Assembly: GCA_965226945.1 (NCBI GenBank)
Contig: OZ245717.1
Location: forward strand, 4,340,001-4,404,000
Reading direction: 5' to 3'
DNA: 64,000 nt
From: SYLG01 sp965226945
GTDB lineage: Bacteria; Planctomycetota; Planctomycetia; Gemmatales; Gemmataceae
The notes under the pieces were generated by a model, which was not told where the DNA came from, ran no database searches, and worked only from the letters and a program-made list of their open reading frames with translations. A program made the translations under genes and the position numbers. Shown piece by piece: positions 23,968 through 33,040 of the stretch (position 1 is the first letter of the stretch; each line of letters opens with the position of its first letter).

Positions 23968-25353
23968 TCAGGAATTTGTCATCCCAATCGCCTCGGACGC
24001 GTCGGCTTGTCGCACGCGACTGGGCTCCGAGGCATTGGGTTCCAGGTTGGCGGGAATCAACAGCGAGGCATGGGATCGGTTTTCCCAAAGCAAGCCAAGC
24101 ACGGTGAGGTGCAGCCAGCCCAGAGAAATCAGAGTCAAAACCCACAAAGGAAAAAACGCCACCTGGCTGCCGAGTCCGAGGCGGGACATCATTCCCAAGA
24201 GGGGCGGAAGGATGAACCCGCCCAGCGCGCCGAGCGTTCCCACCAGCCCGGCCACGGCGCCGACGTCGTTTGGGAAATAGGTCGGAATGTATTTGAACAC
24301 GGCCGCCTTGCCGATGCCCATGCAACAGCCCAGGGCCACGATCAAAACCGTGAAGGTTGTCATTGAGAGTTCCAGGATCGATTTTGGTAGCGATAAGAGA
24401 CTCAAGGTCGCAAGCATGGCGATAAAAACGGTGTAGCTCAAAAGCCGGGCACCGTATTGGTCCGACAGCCACCCTCCAAGTGGCCGCAGGAGACTGGCGG
24501 GAAAAATGAACAAGGCGGTAAGGTAGCCCGCGGTCGTCAGGCTCAGTCCATATTCGTCCACATAGTGCCTGGGAAGATAGGTCGCCAAGGCGACATAGGC
24601 GCCAAACACCACGACATAGTAAAGCCCAAAGCGCCACACTCGAACATTTTCGAGCGGTTTGAGTAGATCGGCCAGGGACCGGTCGCGGCCCGGGCAACGA
24701 TCCGGGCTCGGCGTCCAGCGCCAAAGCGCGGCCGCCATCAACAGTAGCAAAAGCGCATAGATCACCGGAATTACGCGCCAGCCGCCATTCGACAGCCCCT
24801 GACTCATCCCCACAAGCGGCCCGAACACAAGCAGTGCCGGGACGAGGAATTTCGTGAGCGAGGCGCCGACATTGCCCGCTCCGAAAATACCCAGCGCCGT
24901 GCCCTTTTCCGATTGCGGATACCAGGAAGAGATCCAGACCACGCCCACTGAAAAAGAATTGCCCGCCAGACCAAACAACACCGCGCAGGCAAGCAAACCG
25001 CCGTAATTCGTCACCTGGCTTAAGAGAAACGTCGGCAATGCGCAAAAGAGCAGGATGCCGATCATCATCGGTCGACCTCCGTATTTCTCCGACCAGATTC
25101 CAAATTGCAACCGGGGAAGAGAACCGGCCAAGATCGACAACGCCAGCGCCCATTCAAACTGTTCGGCCGAAAGCTGGAACTCATCGCGAATGGGGATGCC
25201 GATGACCCCCAGCATCAACCAAACGGCAAAGAGCAGGGTGAACGCCGTGGTCGAAAGCCAGAGCACTTGCTGGGCCTGCCCACGAGACGGCTGGCCAAGC
25301 AAATGTTTCGAATCAATATTCTGCCGTGCAAAGATCTGCAAGAATCGGCTCAT
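23968..25353 (-). CDS. Nitrate/nitrite transporter, NarK/NasA type (MFS)
   Basis: The 461-residue membrane protein has twelve predicted helices of the NNP family of major facilitators. Both nitrate signatures are visible: AGNSFSVGVVWISSWYP with GIFGAGNVGASLTK in the first half, and ALGCCMGIGKAAVFKYIPTYFP with GALGGFILPPLLG in the second. The conserved substrate Arg is likely in SLPRLQFGIWSEKYGGRP. It imports nitrate (or exchanges nitrate and nitrite) for the reductases encoded upstream. It is the last gene of the operon, about 30 bases after the electron-transfer gene. ATG 25353 is chosen; a TTG at 25377 is also in frame. Confidence 0.9.
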   Translation of the reverse strand: MSRFLQIFARQNIDSKHLLGQPSRGQAQQVLWLSTTAFTLLFAVWLMLGVIGIPIRDEFQLSAEQFEWALALSILAGSLPRLQFGIWSEKYGGRPMMIGILLFCALPTFLLSQVTNYGGLLACAVLFGLAGNSFSVGVVWISSWYPQSEKGTALGIFGAGNVGASLTKFLVPALLVFGPLVGMSQGLSNGGWRVIPVIYALLLLLMAAALWRWTPSPDRCPGRDRSLADLLKPLENVRVWRFGLYYVVVFGAYVALATYLPRHYVDEYGLSLTTAGYLTALFIFPASLLRPLGGWLSDQYGARLLSYTVFIAMLATLSLLSLPKSILELSMTTFTVLIVALGCCMGIGKAAVFKYIPTYFPNDVGAVAGLVGTLGALGGFILPPLLGMMSRLGLGSQVAFFPLWVLTLISLGWLHLTVLGLLWENRSHASLLIPANLEPNASEPSRVRQADASEAIGMTNS

Positions 25354-25381
25354 GGTCGAAGATTCCGCTGTTTCCAAAAAC

Positions 25382-26803
25382 TCACAAGGCCACTGGTTGT
25401 TGCTTCTTGATGTTGAGGAGCATGGCGGTGATCGGCCCGCGGCAGGAGCCGCAGCCGGTGCCCGCGCCCGTGCGTTCGCCGATTTCGTTGAGATTGCGAC
25501 AGCCCTCGTCGCACGCCGCCAAAATGGTCGACTTGGTCACCTGGCGGCAATGACACACCAGGGGGTCTTGTGCCTGCGGACTCAAGTCGGCCGAGGCGAA
25601 CAGATCCAGGCGGTTGGCCGGTAAGAGATCGCCGCGTTCGAACCGCCCTACGAGCTCGCCCGCAAGATGGGTGTCGCCCACCAGGACGGCGCCGGCCAGC
25701 CGCCCCTCGCGAATCACCAGCTTGCGGTAAACTCCCTTGCTTTCCTCGATGATCTGGATGACTTCGTCCTCGCCGGCGCGCCCTTCGATATCCCCCATGC
25801 TCGCCACATCGATGCCGACGACTTTCAAGCGCGTGTACACTTTCGAACCGCCGTAGCGCGCAACTTGCGAACCGGCGAGGACCTCCGCGAGCACCGAGCA
25901 TTGTTCATAGACCGGCTGCACCGTTCCGTAGGTCTGGTAACGGTGTTCCGCGCATTCGCCCACGGCATAGATATCCGGGATCGAAGTTTGAAGCTCGTCG
26001 TTGACATGGATGCCGGCATTGGTTGGGATGTTCGAGTCGCGGGCCAGATCGATGCGTGGTTTCACTCCGCTTGCCAGGATGACCAGATCGGCGGGAAGAC
26101 GGCTTCCGTCGGCAAGGCGTAGCGCCTCGACCCGATCGATTCCCTCGAACCCTTTCGTGTTGACCGAGGTGATGACTGCGATGCCCATCTTTGCAAGCGA
26201 TTGGCGCAAAAACGTGGCGCCGAGCGGATCGAGCTGGCGGTTCATCAGATGGCTGAACAGGTGGACGATCGTGACATTCATGCCGAGATCGAGTAGCCCC
26301 TTGGCCGCTTCTATGCCAAGAAGTCCTCCGCCGATGACGACCGCGTTCCCCCCTGGCCTGGCAAGCTTGCGGATCTTCTGGCAATCATCGATCGTGCGGT
26401 AGGCCGCAATTCCCCGCTTCCAAACTCCCTGCCGATTGAGTAACCCTTCCGCAATCGGAAGACGGGGAGCGCTGCCGGTGGCGAAGACCGCCTTGTCGAA
26501 ATAGTGTTCGGTGCCGTCTTCGGTCCAGAGCCGGTGAGCGGCCGCGGAAAGGCGCGTGACTTTTTGTCCGGAGATCAGGCGGATCCCCTGTTTGGCGTAC
26601 CAGGAGCGTGGTTTGAAAGTGATTTCGTCGACATCGCCGCCAAGGAGCACCTGGTTGAGGAGGATCCGATTGTAGCTGCCTTGATTTTCTTCTCCGAATA
26701 CAGAGATCTCATAAGTGCGATGAGCCTGAAGACGCAAAAGGCCATCGAGAAGACGGCTGGTCGCCATGCCGTTGCCGATGATGGCGAGTTGTTTTCTACT
26801 CAC
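25382..26803 (-). CDS. FAD-dependent electron-transfer subunit of assimilatory nitrate reductase (NasB-like)
   Basis: The 473-residue protein resembles the N-terminal two-thirds of NirB. It has an FAD-binding Rossmann start (QLAIIGNGMATSRLLDGLL), an NAD(P)H-binding GGGLLGIEAAKGLLDLG, an FAD motif in IPDIYAVGECAEH, and a C-terminal BFD-like [2Fe-2S] domain with ligands CHC...GCGSC. It lacks the siroheme part. It most likely passes electrons from NAD(P)H to the Mo nitrate reductase encoded immediately upstream. The GTG at 26803 overlaps the upstream stop as GTGA and has AGGA before it, so translation is coupled. A longer frame to 26875 lies within the upstream gene and is disfavoured. Confidence 0.85.
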   Translation of the reverse strand: MSRKQLAIIGNGMATSRLLDGLLRLQAHRTYEISVFGEENQGSYNRILLNQVLLGGDVDEITFKPRSWYAKQGIRLISGQKVTRLSAAAHRLWTEDGTEHYFDKAVFATGSAPRLPIAEGLLNRQGVWKRGIAAYRTIDDCQKIRKLARPGGNAVVIGGGLLGIEAAKGLLDLGMNVTIVHLFSHLMNRQLDPLGATFLRQSLAKMGIAVITSVNTKGFEGIDRVEALRLADGSRLPADLVILASGVKPRIDLARDSNIPTNAGIHVNDELQTSIPDIYAVGECAEHRYQTYGTVQPVYEQCSVLAEVLAGSQVARYGGSKVYTRLKVVGIDVASMGDIEGRAGEDEVIQIIEESKGVYRKLVIREGRLAGAVLVGDTHLAGELVGRFERGDLLPANRLDLFASADLSPQAQDPLVCHCRQVTKSTILAACDEGCRNLNEIGERTGAGTGCGSCRGPITAMLLNIKKQQPVAL

Positions 26804-29019
26804 GGATTCCTGCTTCCCATGGACGCCGGACTGCTGGCTTGTTTTTTCTCTTCTGCTGTGACTCGAGCGAGGCATACCGCCACGAATTTGAATTCGGGCA
26901 TGCGGCTGGTGGGATCAAGCGCGGGGTTGGTCAGAAGATTGGCCGCCGCTTTGCCGCCCCAGTGGAACGGCGCGAAAACGGTGTCGCTGCGGATGGTTCG
27001 GCTCAGATGCGCCTCGAACTGAACTTCGGCCCGGCGGCTCTTGACCAGCACGAGGTCCCCAGAGGAGATCCCGTGCCGGGCCGCGAGTTCCGGATGAAGC
27101 TCGAGCCGGGGCTGCGGTTTGGCCGTGAGGAGTTTGCTAACCCGGCGCGTCTGGGCACCCGAGTTGTAATGCTCCATGTAGCGGCCGGTAGTGAGGTAGA
27201 TCGGGTAATCGGCATCGGGCTCTTCCGCCGCGGCGCGATGTTCCACCGGATGCAGTCTCGCCTTGCCATCGGCATGGAAGAAGCGCTGGGCAAACAACCT
27301 GGGTGAATCCGGGCCATCTTCGGCGGGGCAGGGCCAAAAAACCCCTCCTTCTCGTTCGATCCGCTCGTAGGTGATGCCTGCGTAGTCGGCGGTGCCGCCG
27401 GCCGAGGCCAAGCGCAATTCATTGAAAACTTCTTGCGCGGACGCGTAGGCAAACCGTTCACCTTCTCCCAGGCGAGCGGCAAGCTGGCTGAGGATTTCCA
27501 GATCGGACCGTACTCCCTCGGGGGGATCGATGGCGCGCCTGCGCCGAATCACACGGCCTTCCAGATTGGTCATCGTCCCCTCTTCCTCGGCCCACTGCGT
27601 GACGGGAAGGATCACATCGGCCAGTTGGGCCGTTTCATTGAGGAAAGGATCGGCAACCACGAGGAAATCGAGCGATTCGAGCCGCTCCTGAATGCGAGCG
27701 GCAAAGGGAGAGGCGACGGCAATGTTGGAGCCCATGACGAGGAGATTGCGCACGCCATCGGGTCTGCCGATCGAATCGAGCAGTTCGTAGGCGCTTTTTC
27801 CCTTGCGAGGAATTCTGGCCGGGTCGATCCCCCAGACTTTCGCGACATGAGCGCGGTCGGCATCGACTTCGATCAGGCGATAGCCGGGCAATTGATCGGC
27901 TTTTTGCCCATGCTCGCGGCCGCCCTGGCCATTCCCCTGCCCTGTCAGCGTGCCAAAACCGCCGCCAGGTCGGCCTACCTGGCCCAGCGCCAAGGCCAGG
28001 TTGATGAAGGCGAGCACCGTGTCGACGCCCTTGCTTTGCTGCTCTGGTCCCCTGCCGGTCAAAATCAGCGACGGTTCCGGGCCCGCCAATGCACGCGCCA
28101 CCTGGCGCAGCACCGGTTCGGCAATGCCGGTCATCTTTTCGACCATGGCGGGGAAATAGCCTAAAGCGATGCGGCGCACTTCATCGAAACCATGCGTTCG
28201 TTGGCGAAGGAAGCTCTCGTCGATCAGGCGCTCTTCCAGGGCGATGAACAAAAGGCCGTTGGCCAGCGCCAGGTCGGAACCGGGCCGCAAGGCCAGGTGA
28301 ATGGAGGCTTCGCTCGCGGTGGGCGTGCGGCGCGGGTCGGCCACAATGAGCCTGCCGCCGTTGGCCTTTTGCCGCCTGAACCACTGCGACATGGGGGGCA
28401 AGGTGTCGAACGGATTGGCGCCAACCAAGAAAAGAGTTTTGGCCTGTTCGATGTCGGCCAGGGGAAAGGGTAAACCCCGGTCGATGCCAAAGGCCTTGTT
28501 TTGCGCCGCGGCCGCGCTCGACATGCAATAGCGGCCGTTGTAGTCGATGTTGGAAGTGCCCAGAGCGATGCGTGCGAATTTGCCCAGTAGATAGGCCTTC
28601 TCGTGGGTCAAGGCGCCGGAACCAAAAACCCCCAGCGCATTGGCCCCGTGCGTCGCCCGAGTCGCTTGCAGGGCGTCGGCCACCCGGTCCAGCGCCTCTT
28701 CCCAGGTCGCCGAATGCAGCCCTCCGTTGGCGCCGCGCACCAGGGGGGTCAAGATGCGTTCGGGATGCTGAATCAACTCGCCCGCCGTCCAGCCCTTCAG
28801 GCAAAGCAGGCCGTTGTTGACGGGAAAAGAAGGATCGCCCTCGATGTGGATCTGATCGTTTGTGCGTGTCAGCAAGGTCCCGCATTGCAGCGCGCAATAG
28901 GGGCAATGCGTTTTCGTGGGCTCGCCGCCAGGGCGTGCCGGCAAGGGAGAAAGCAACGGCAAGGAATCCTTGGAAGATTCCAAAAGGTTGGTACCAGGTT
29001 CGGCCTTGAGCGCGGTCAT
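26800..29019 (-). CDS. Assimilatory nitrate reductase, catalytic molybdopterin subunit
   Basis: The 739-residue cytoplasmic Mo-bis-MGD enzyme reduces nitrate to nitrite. The N-terminal [4Fe-4S] ligands are HCPYCALQCGT and CLKGW (C-x2-C-x3-C...C). RYCMSSAAAAQNKAFG places the probable Mo-ligand Cys, as in NarB/NasC. Later motifs include LFLVGANPFDTLPPMSQW, GTLTGQGNGQGGREHGQKADQLPGYR, VILPVTQWAEEEGTMTNLEGRV, and a C-terminal molydopterin-dinucleotide domain (YPIYLTTGRYMEHYNSGAQTRR). It has no C-terminal BFD domain of the NasA type; that domain is on the separate NasB-like protein. The start at 29019 overlaps the upstream stop as TAATG; a frame to 29157 is inside nirD. Confidence 0.92.
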   Translation of the reverse strand: MTALKAEPGTNLLESSKDSLPLLSPLPARPGGEPTKTHCPYCALQCGTLLTRTNDQIHIEGDPSFPVNNGLLCLKGWTAGELIQHPERILTPLVRGANGGLHSATWEEALDRVADALQATRATHGANALGVFGSGALTHEKAYLLGKFARIALGTSNIDYNGRYCMSSAAAAQNKAFGIDRGLPFPLADIEQAKTLFLVGANPFDTLPPMSQWFRRQKANGGRLIVADPRRTPTASEASIHLALRPGSDLALANGLLFIALEERLIDESFLRQRTHGFDEVRRIALGYFPAMVEKMTGIAEPVLRQVARALAGPEPSLILTGRGPEQQSKGVDTVLAFINLALALGQVGRPGGGFGTLTGQGNGQGGREHGQKADQLPGYRLIEVDADRAHVAKVWGIDPARIPRKGKSAYELLDSIGRPDGVRNLLVMGSNIAVASPFAARIQERLESLDFLVVADPFLNETAQLADVILPVTQWAEEEGTMTNLEGRVIRRRRAIDPPEGVRSDLEILSQLAARLGEGERFAYASAQEVFNELRLASAGGTADYAGITYERIEREGGVFWPCPAEDGPDSPRLFAQRFFHADGKARLHPVEHRAAAEEPDADYPIYLTTGRYMEHYNSGAQTRRVSKLLTAKPQPRLELHPELAARHGISSGDLVLVKSRRAEVQFEAHLSRTIRSDTVFAPFHWGGKAAANLLTNPALDPTSRMPEFKFVAVCLARVTAEEKKQASSPASMGSRNP

Positions 29020-29369
29020 TACGAAGCCAGGTCCTTGGCGATGCCCAGATAAACCACGCCGTCGGTCACTTCCACGGGATAAGTTTGCGCCGAGCAGACT
29101 TCCTCTTGATCGCATTGGCCCGTTCCCGGCTCGAAGCGAAAGGAGTGCATGGGGCAAACGACCTGGCCCTTGGCGATCATGCCATCAGCAAGCGATCCCC
29201 CTTTGTGCGGACAACGATTTTCCATCGCAAAAACCCGGTTGCCACGGGTGCGAAAGACCGCGATCACCCGCCCTTCCATCTGAAAGGGCCTGCCCAGGCC
29301 CAAGGGCAGCTCTTCCAGTTTGCAAACCGGGACAAAACGGACCGGAAGCGCGACTTGCAGCAAAACCAT
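29019..29369 (-). CDS. nirD: Nitrite reductase small subunit NirD (Rieske type)
   Basis: The 116-residue protein has the Rieske [2Fe-2S] fold of NirD: binding loops CPHKGGSLADG and CPMHSFRFEPGTGQC give the C-x-H and C-x2-H ligands, so the cluster is present. Many NirD proteins lack it; this one keeps all four residues. It joins NirB in reducing nitrite to ammonia. The start ATG 29369 has GGAG about nine bases upstream. The longer frame to 29513 would overlap the end of nirB and is disfavoured. It lies 86 bases after nirB and overlaps the nitrate reductase start by one base. Confidence 0.9.
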   Translation of the reverse strand: MVLLQVALPVRFVPVCKLEELPLGLGRPFQMEGRVIAVFRTRGNRVFAMENRCPHKGGSLADGMIAKGQVVCPMHSFRFEPGTGQCDQEEVCSAQTYPVEVTDGVVYLGIAKDLAS

Positions 29370-29455
29370 GACATGAGACTCCTGGGCGCCGGCCTTCTGG
29401 GCCAGCGGGAAATGAAAGACAAGGGAGAGAGAAGATAAGGGAGAGAAAGGTGGAT

Positions 29456-31894
29456 TTAGGCGAGCATCGGCAGCGTGATTTTCTTGGGGCCTTCGAACTG
29501 GCCCGGGAAACACGGTTCGTTTCGTTCCAGCCAGGGATCGACATAGTCGGCCATCGATTTGGCCACCTCGCCATCCAGATAGCTACCCAGATTCTCTTTG
29601 TCCTCGATGAGGATGGCGCGGAGCTTTTCCAGGCCAACGCGAGGGACAAAGTCGTAGGTGCGTTCCAGCCAGCGGGCGTTGTCGCGGTAGTAGATCAGGA
29701 AGCGGCCGATCAGGGTGATCGCTTCTTCTTGCGTGCCGACGCGGAATAGCGGATCCGACTTGCGGACATGGGCTCCGGCAGCGCCGCCAACAGAAATTTC
29801 CCATTCTCCGCCTTCGGTCGCAACAATGCCGACATCCTTCACCGTGCTTTCGGCGCAGTTGCGGGGGCAGCCGCTGACGCCGAGCTTGACCTTGGCGGGA
29901 AATTCAAAGCCCTGAAAGCGCCGTTCCAGCGCGATTCCCAGGCTGGTGCTGTCGTTCGTGCCGAACCGGCAATATTCGCTGCCGACGCAGGTTTTGACCG
30001 TGCGCAAGGCCTTGGTGTAGGCGTGGCCGCTGGGCATACCCAGATCGTGCCAGACCTTGGGCAGGTCTTCCTTCTTGATTCCCAACAGGTCGATTCGCTG
30101 GCCGCCGGTGATTTTCACCATGGGCACTTCGTATTTCTTCGCCACCTCGCCGATGCGGATCAGCTCGTCGGCCGAGGAAACGCCGCCATACATCCGGGGC
30201 ACGACCGAGAAGGTGCCGTCTTTTTGAATATTGGCATGAACGCGATCGTTGATGTAGCGTGAATCGCGTTCGTCGACATACTCCTTGCCCCACATTCCTT
30301 TCAAAAGCGAAGCCAGCCCTGCCTTGCTCTTTTCGTCGTCTCCGTTGCCCAGTTCCCTGAGCACGGCGGAAACACTTTTGAGGCGCTTCTCGCGAATCGC
30401 GGCGACGAGCGCCGGCTTTTCCATGGGCACGGCGCTGACATACCAGTTCTCGCTCGGATCGGCCTCCACCGAGCCGGCGAGTTCCTCGATGAGGCCCTTG
30501 ATCATCTTCTTGCAGGAACCGCAACCCGAGCCGGCGCGGGTCGCCTTGCCGATGGCGGGGATCGTGCATTTGCCCGCCTTGATCGCGGAACAGATCTGTT
30601 TTTTGCTGACCCCGTTGCAGTCGCAGATCTGCTGATCGTCGGGGAGGTCCATCAGCGAAAGGGGTTTGGCGGCGGCAGGCGCACCGAAGAACAGATCCAT
30701 GCGTCTTTGAGGTGCCAGCCCACCTGCCTGATAAAGGCGCATCATGGCATCGGCGGGGCCAAGGTCGCCAATGAGGCAGGCGGCATGGATGCGGCCGTCG
30801 CGGATGATCGCCTTCCAATAAATATCCCGGGCCGGTTCGGTATACTGCACGACCTCGTCGGTGGGCAGTAGGTCAGAGATGCGGCCCATGCTCGCCAGTT
30901 CGACGCCGATCACTTTCAATTTCGTCGCGATGCGCGAGCCGGGATAAATGGCATGCGGATAGGCGCCGGTGATGACTTGGGCCAGGGTTTTGGTCTGTTC
31001 CCAAAGCGGGGCGACCAGGCCATACACCATGCCGCGATGCTGGACGCATTCGCCCACGCCGTGAACATGGGGGTCGCTCGTGCCCATCTGATCGTTGACG
31101 ACCAAGGCACGGTCGCACTCCAGGCCGATGCCGCGTACCAGGTCTACATTGGGCCGGATCCCCGCGGAAATGACGACCATGTCGGCGGCGATTTCACTGC
31201 CATCGCCAAAGCGGACACCGCTCACCTGGCCCTCGCCGATAAGTTCCTTGGTCACGGTGCCGGTGCGCACCTGGATGCCGAGTTTCTCAAAGGTCTTGCG
31301 CAGGATGGCACCGCCCGTTTCGTCCACCTGCACGCTCATCAACCAGGGAGCCATTTCGACGATCGTGACTTCCATGTTTTTGGCGAGCAGGCCCTTGGCC
31401 GCTTCGAGGCCGAGCAGGCCGCCGCCCAACACCACGGCCCTGGTGCACTGCTTGGCGTGGTTGGCGATGGCCCGGCAATCGTCGAGCGTGCGGAAAACAA
31501 AGACACCGGCAAGGTTCGTTCCGGGGATTGGAGGAACGAACGGCTTGCTTCCGGTCGCGATGACCAGTTCGTCGTATTCGTGGAGAGTGTCGGCGGTGTG
31601 AACGACCTTGGCTTCGCGGTCGATGCGCGTGGCGCGCTTGCCGGCTAAGAGGGAAATGCCCTGTTCCTGGTACCACTCGCGCGGATTGAGGACAATCTCT
31701 TCTTCTGCCTGGGTTCCGTTGAGGACATTGGAAAGGAGGATGCGGTTGTAGTTTCCATGGGGTTCATCGCCGATCACGGTGATGTCGAAGGCCTCGGGCG
31801 CGATCGCGAGGATATCTTCGAGCAATCGGGCTCCCGCCATGCCGTTGCCAATCAGGACAAGACGGCGTTTCTTGAGATTCAATGAACGGATCAT
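29456..31894 (-). CDS. nirB: NAD(P)H nitrite reductase large subunit NirB
   Basis: The 812-residue cytoplasmic enzyme reduces nitrite to ammonium. Domains in order: FAD/NAD(P)H oxidoreductase (RRLVLIGNGMAGARLLEDI; VVLGGGLLGLEAAKGL; HVHGVGECVQH), BFD-like [2Fe-2S] (CDCNGVSKKQIC...SGCGSC), then the ferredoxin-like nitrite/sulfite reductase half and siroheme/[4Fe-4S] domain with ligands TCVGSEYCRFG and GCPRNCAES. ATG 31894 has a strong AAGGAG eight bases upstream and overlaps the cobA-like stop as ATGA. Siroheme production by that upstream gene fits this need. Confidence 0.95.
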   Translation of the reverse strand: MIRSLNLKKRRLVLIGNGMAGARLLEDILAIAPEAFDITVIGDEPHGNYNRILLSNVLNGTQAEEEIVLNPREWYQEQGISLLAGKRATRIDREAKVVHTADTLHEYDELVIATGSKPFVPPIPGTNLAGVFVFRTLDDCRAIANHAKQCTRAVVLGGGLLGLEAAKGLLAKNMEVTIVEMAPWLMSVQVDETGGAILRKTFEKLGIQVRTGTVTKELIGEGQVSGVRFGDGSEIAADMVVISAGIRPNVDLVRGIGLECDRALVVNDQMGTSDPHVHGVGECVQHRGMVYGLVAPLWEQTKTLAQVITGAYPHAIYPGSRIATKLKVIGVELASMGRISDLLPTDEVVQYTEPARDIYWKAIIRDGRIHAACLIGDLGPADAMMRLYQAGGLAPQRRMDLFFGAPAAAKPLSLMDLPDDQQICDCNGVSKKQICSAIKAGKCTIPAIGKATRAGSGCGSCKKMIKGLIEELAGSVEADPSENWYVSAVPMEKPALVAAIREKRLKSVSAVLRELGNGDDEKSKAGLASLLKGMWGKEYVDERDSRYINDRVHANIQKDGTFSVVPRMYGGVSSADELIRIGEVAKKYEVPMVKITGGQRIDLLGIKKEDLPKVWHDLGMPSGHAYTKALRTVKTCVGSEYCRFGTNDSTSLGIALERRFQGFEFPAKVKLGVSGCPRNCAESTVKDVGIVATEGGEWEISVGGAAGAHVRKSDPLFRVGTQEEAITLIGRFLIYYRDNARWLERTYDFVPRVGLEKLRAILIEDKENLGSYLDGEVAKSMADYVDPWLERNEPCFPGQFEGPKKITLPMLA

Positions 31895-32739
31895 GCGAAA
31901 GCTCCTTCCCAGGCGGACTTGGTCAAATGCAATTCGAGAAGTTTTTCGCGGTAGGCAACGACCTGGCCCACGATGAGAAGCGTTGGCTTGCCCGAAAAGG
32001 AGGGCGGAGCGATTTGAATATTTGAAAGGTCGCTGATATGGAGGATTTGGCCGGGGAGCGTGCCCGATTCGATCACGGCAACCGGCATATCGGAGGCCAT
32101 GCCGCAGGCCGTGAGGCGCTGAGCGATTCCGGCGAGGTTTCTGCCGCCCATGTAAAAGGCAAGCGTGGGCAGTTTGGCCAGGGTGGGCCAGTCGAGCGTG
32201 CACTCAGGCGATTCGGGATCGCGGTGGCCCGTCACCAGAGTGATCGTCGAACCGACGGCACGATGCGTCAGGGGAATGAACGCCTCGGCGGCGGCGCCGA
32301 GAGCCGAGGTCACACCCGGGATGATCTGGTAGGGAATGCCTGCCTCGGCAAGGAATTGCGCTTCTTCACCGCCGCGGCCGAAGATGCAGGGATCGCCGCA
32401 TTGCAACCGGCAAACATGAAGCCCCATGCGGGCCAAACGCACGAGCGATTCATGAATCGTTTCCTGGCGGGTGGAGCCGATGCAATAGCCGCGCTTGCCG
32501 ACGGAAAGGAGGAGCGCATCGGGCCTGGCTTCTTGCAAAAGCTCCGGGGCGACGAGCGCGTCATAAAGCACCGCGTCGGCGGTTTGCAAGCTTTTTAAGC
32601 CGCGCACCGTAATCAGATCGGGAGATCCCGGACCGGCGCCCACCAGGCACACCCGGCCAGAGCGGGCAGATTGAGGCGAGGGGGATGAATGTTGCGATCT
32701 CGACGGATCAGGGGGGGACGGGTCGACGGGGCTGAGCAT
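31891..32739 (-). CDS. cobA: Uroporphyrinogen-III C-methyltransferase (SUMT, CobA-like)
   Basis: The enzyme makes precorrin-2 from uroporphyrinogen III with two SAM, the first step to siroheme. Motifs are VCLVGAGPGSPDLITVRGL, DAVLYDALV, GDPCIFGRGGEEAQFL, PYQIIPGVTSALGAAA, IPLTHRAVGSTITLVTGH, and TLAFYMGGRNLAGIA. The usual RLKGGDPFIFGRG reads RLQCGDPCIFGRG here, with two Cys in the SAM-loop region, unusual but probably tolerated. There is no CysG-type dehydrogenase/ferrochelatase fusion, so another gene must finish siroheme. About 30 Ser/Pro/Asp-rich residues precede the domain. Start 32739 or 32757; it is the first gene of the operon. Confidence 0.9.
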   Translation of the reverse strand: MLSPVDPSPPDPSRSQHSSPSPQSARSGRVCLVGAGPGSPDLITVRGLKSLQTADAVLYDALVAPELLQEARPDALLLSVGKRGYCIGSTRQETIHESLVRLARMGLHVCRLQCGDPCIFGRGGEEAQFLAEAGIPYQIIPGVTSALGAAAEAFIPLTHRAVGSTITLVTGHRDPESPECTLDWPTLAKLPTLAFYMGGRNLAGIAQRLTACGMASDMPVAVIESGTLPGQILHISDLSNIQIAPPSFSGKPTLLIVGQVVAYREKLLELHLTKSAWEGAFA

Positions 32740-32861
32740 GGGGGATCCCAATGGCATCCTTATCGGGCCGGGCTTGAGTCGCGGCACGGAGGGGCCATTC
32801 TGGCCCGGCCCGAAATTACCTTGGGAGAGGTAATGGCTACGAAAAGCAGGTAGCGTGCCAG

Positions 32862-32883
32862 AATACGTGGTTGACCACGTATT
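32862..32883. promoter_or_regulatory. Perfect palindrome in the divergent nitrate operon/two-component promoter region
   Basis: AATACGTGGT (32862-32871) and ACCACGTATT (32874-32883) form a perfect 10-base inverted repeat with a TG centre. It lies about 123 bases before the cobA-like start and 158 before the kinase start, where one or both promoters must be. It is a good candidate for the site of the FixJ/NarL-type regulator encoded next to it; this assignment is inferred. Confidence 0.6.
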
Positions 32884-33040
32884 GGCCTTTGGGGTCCTGG
32901 TAAATGCAGTGTGGCAAAAGAGTTGCGGTTCCTGCATATTAGGAATGGAAGGCACGAGGAGGTTGCAAAGCGATGCAAGAGGATTGGGCACAAAAGCCAC
33001 TGAATGCACAATATCTGTGCGTGAAGGTGGTGAAGGCGCG

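Noticed and set aside
23924..25153. Minus-strand frame of 409 codons
   Set aside because: Other frame of the NarK-type gene; Arg/Gly/Pro-rich translation without domain.
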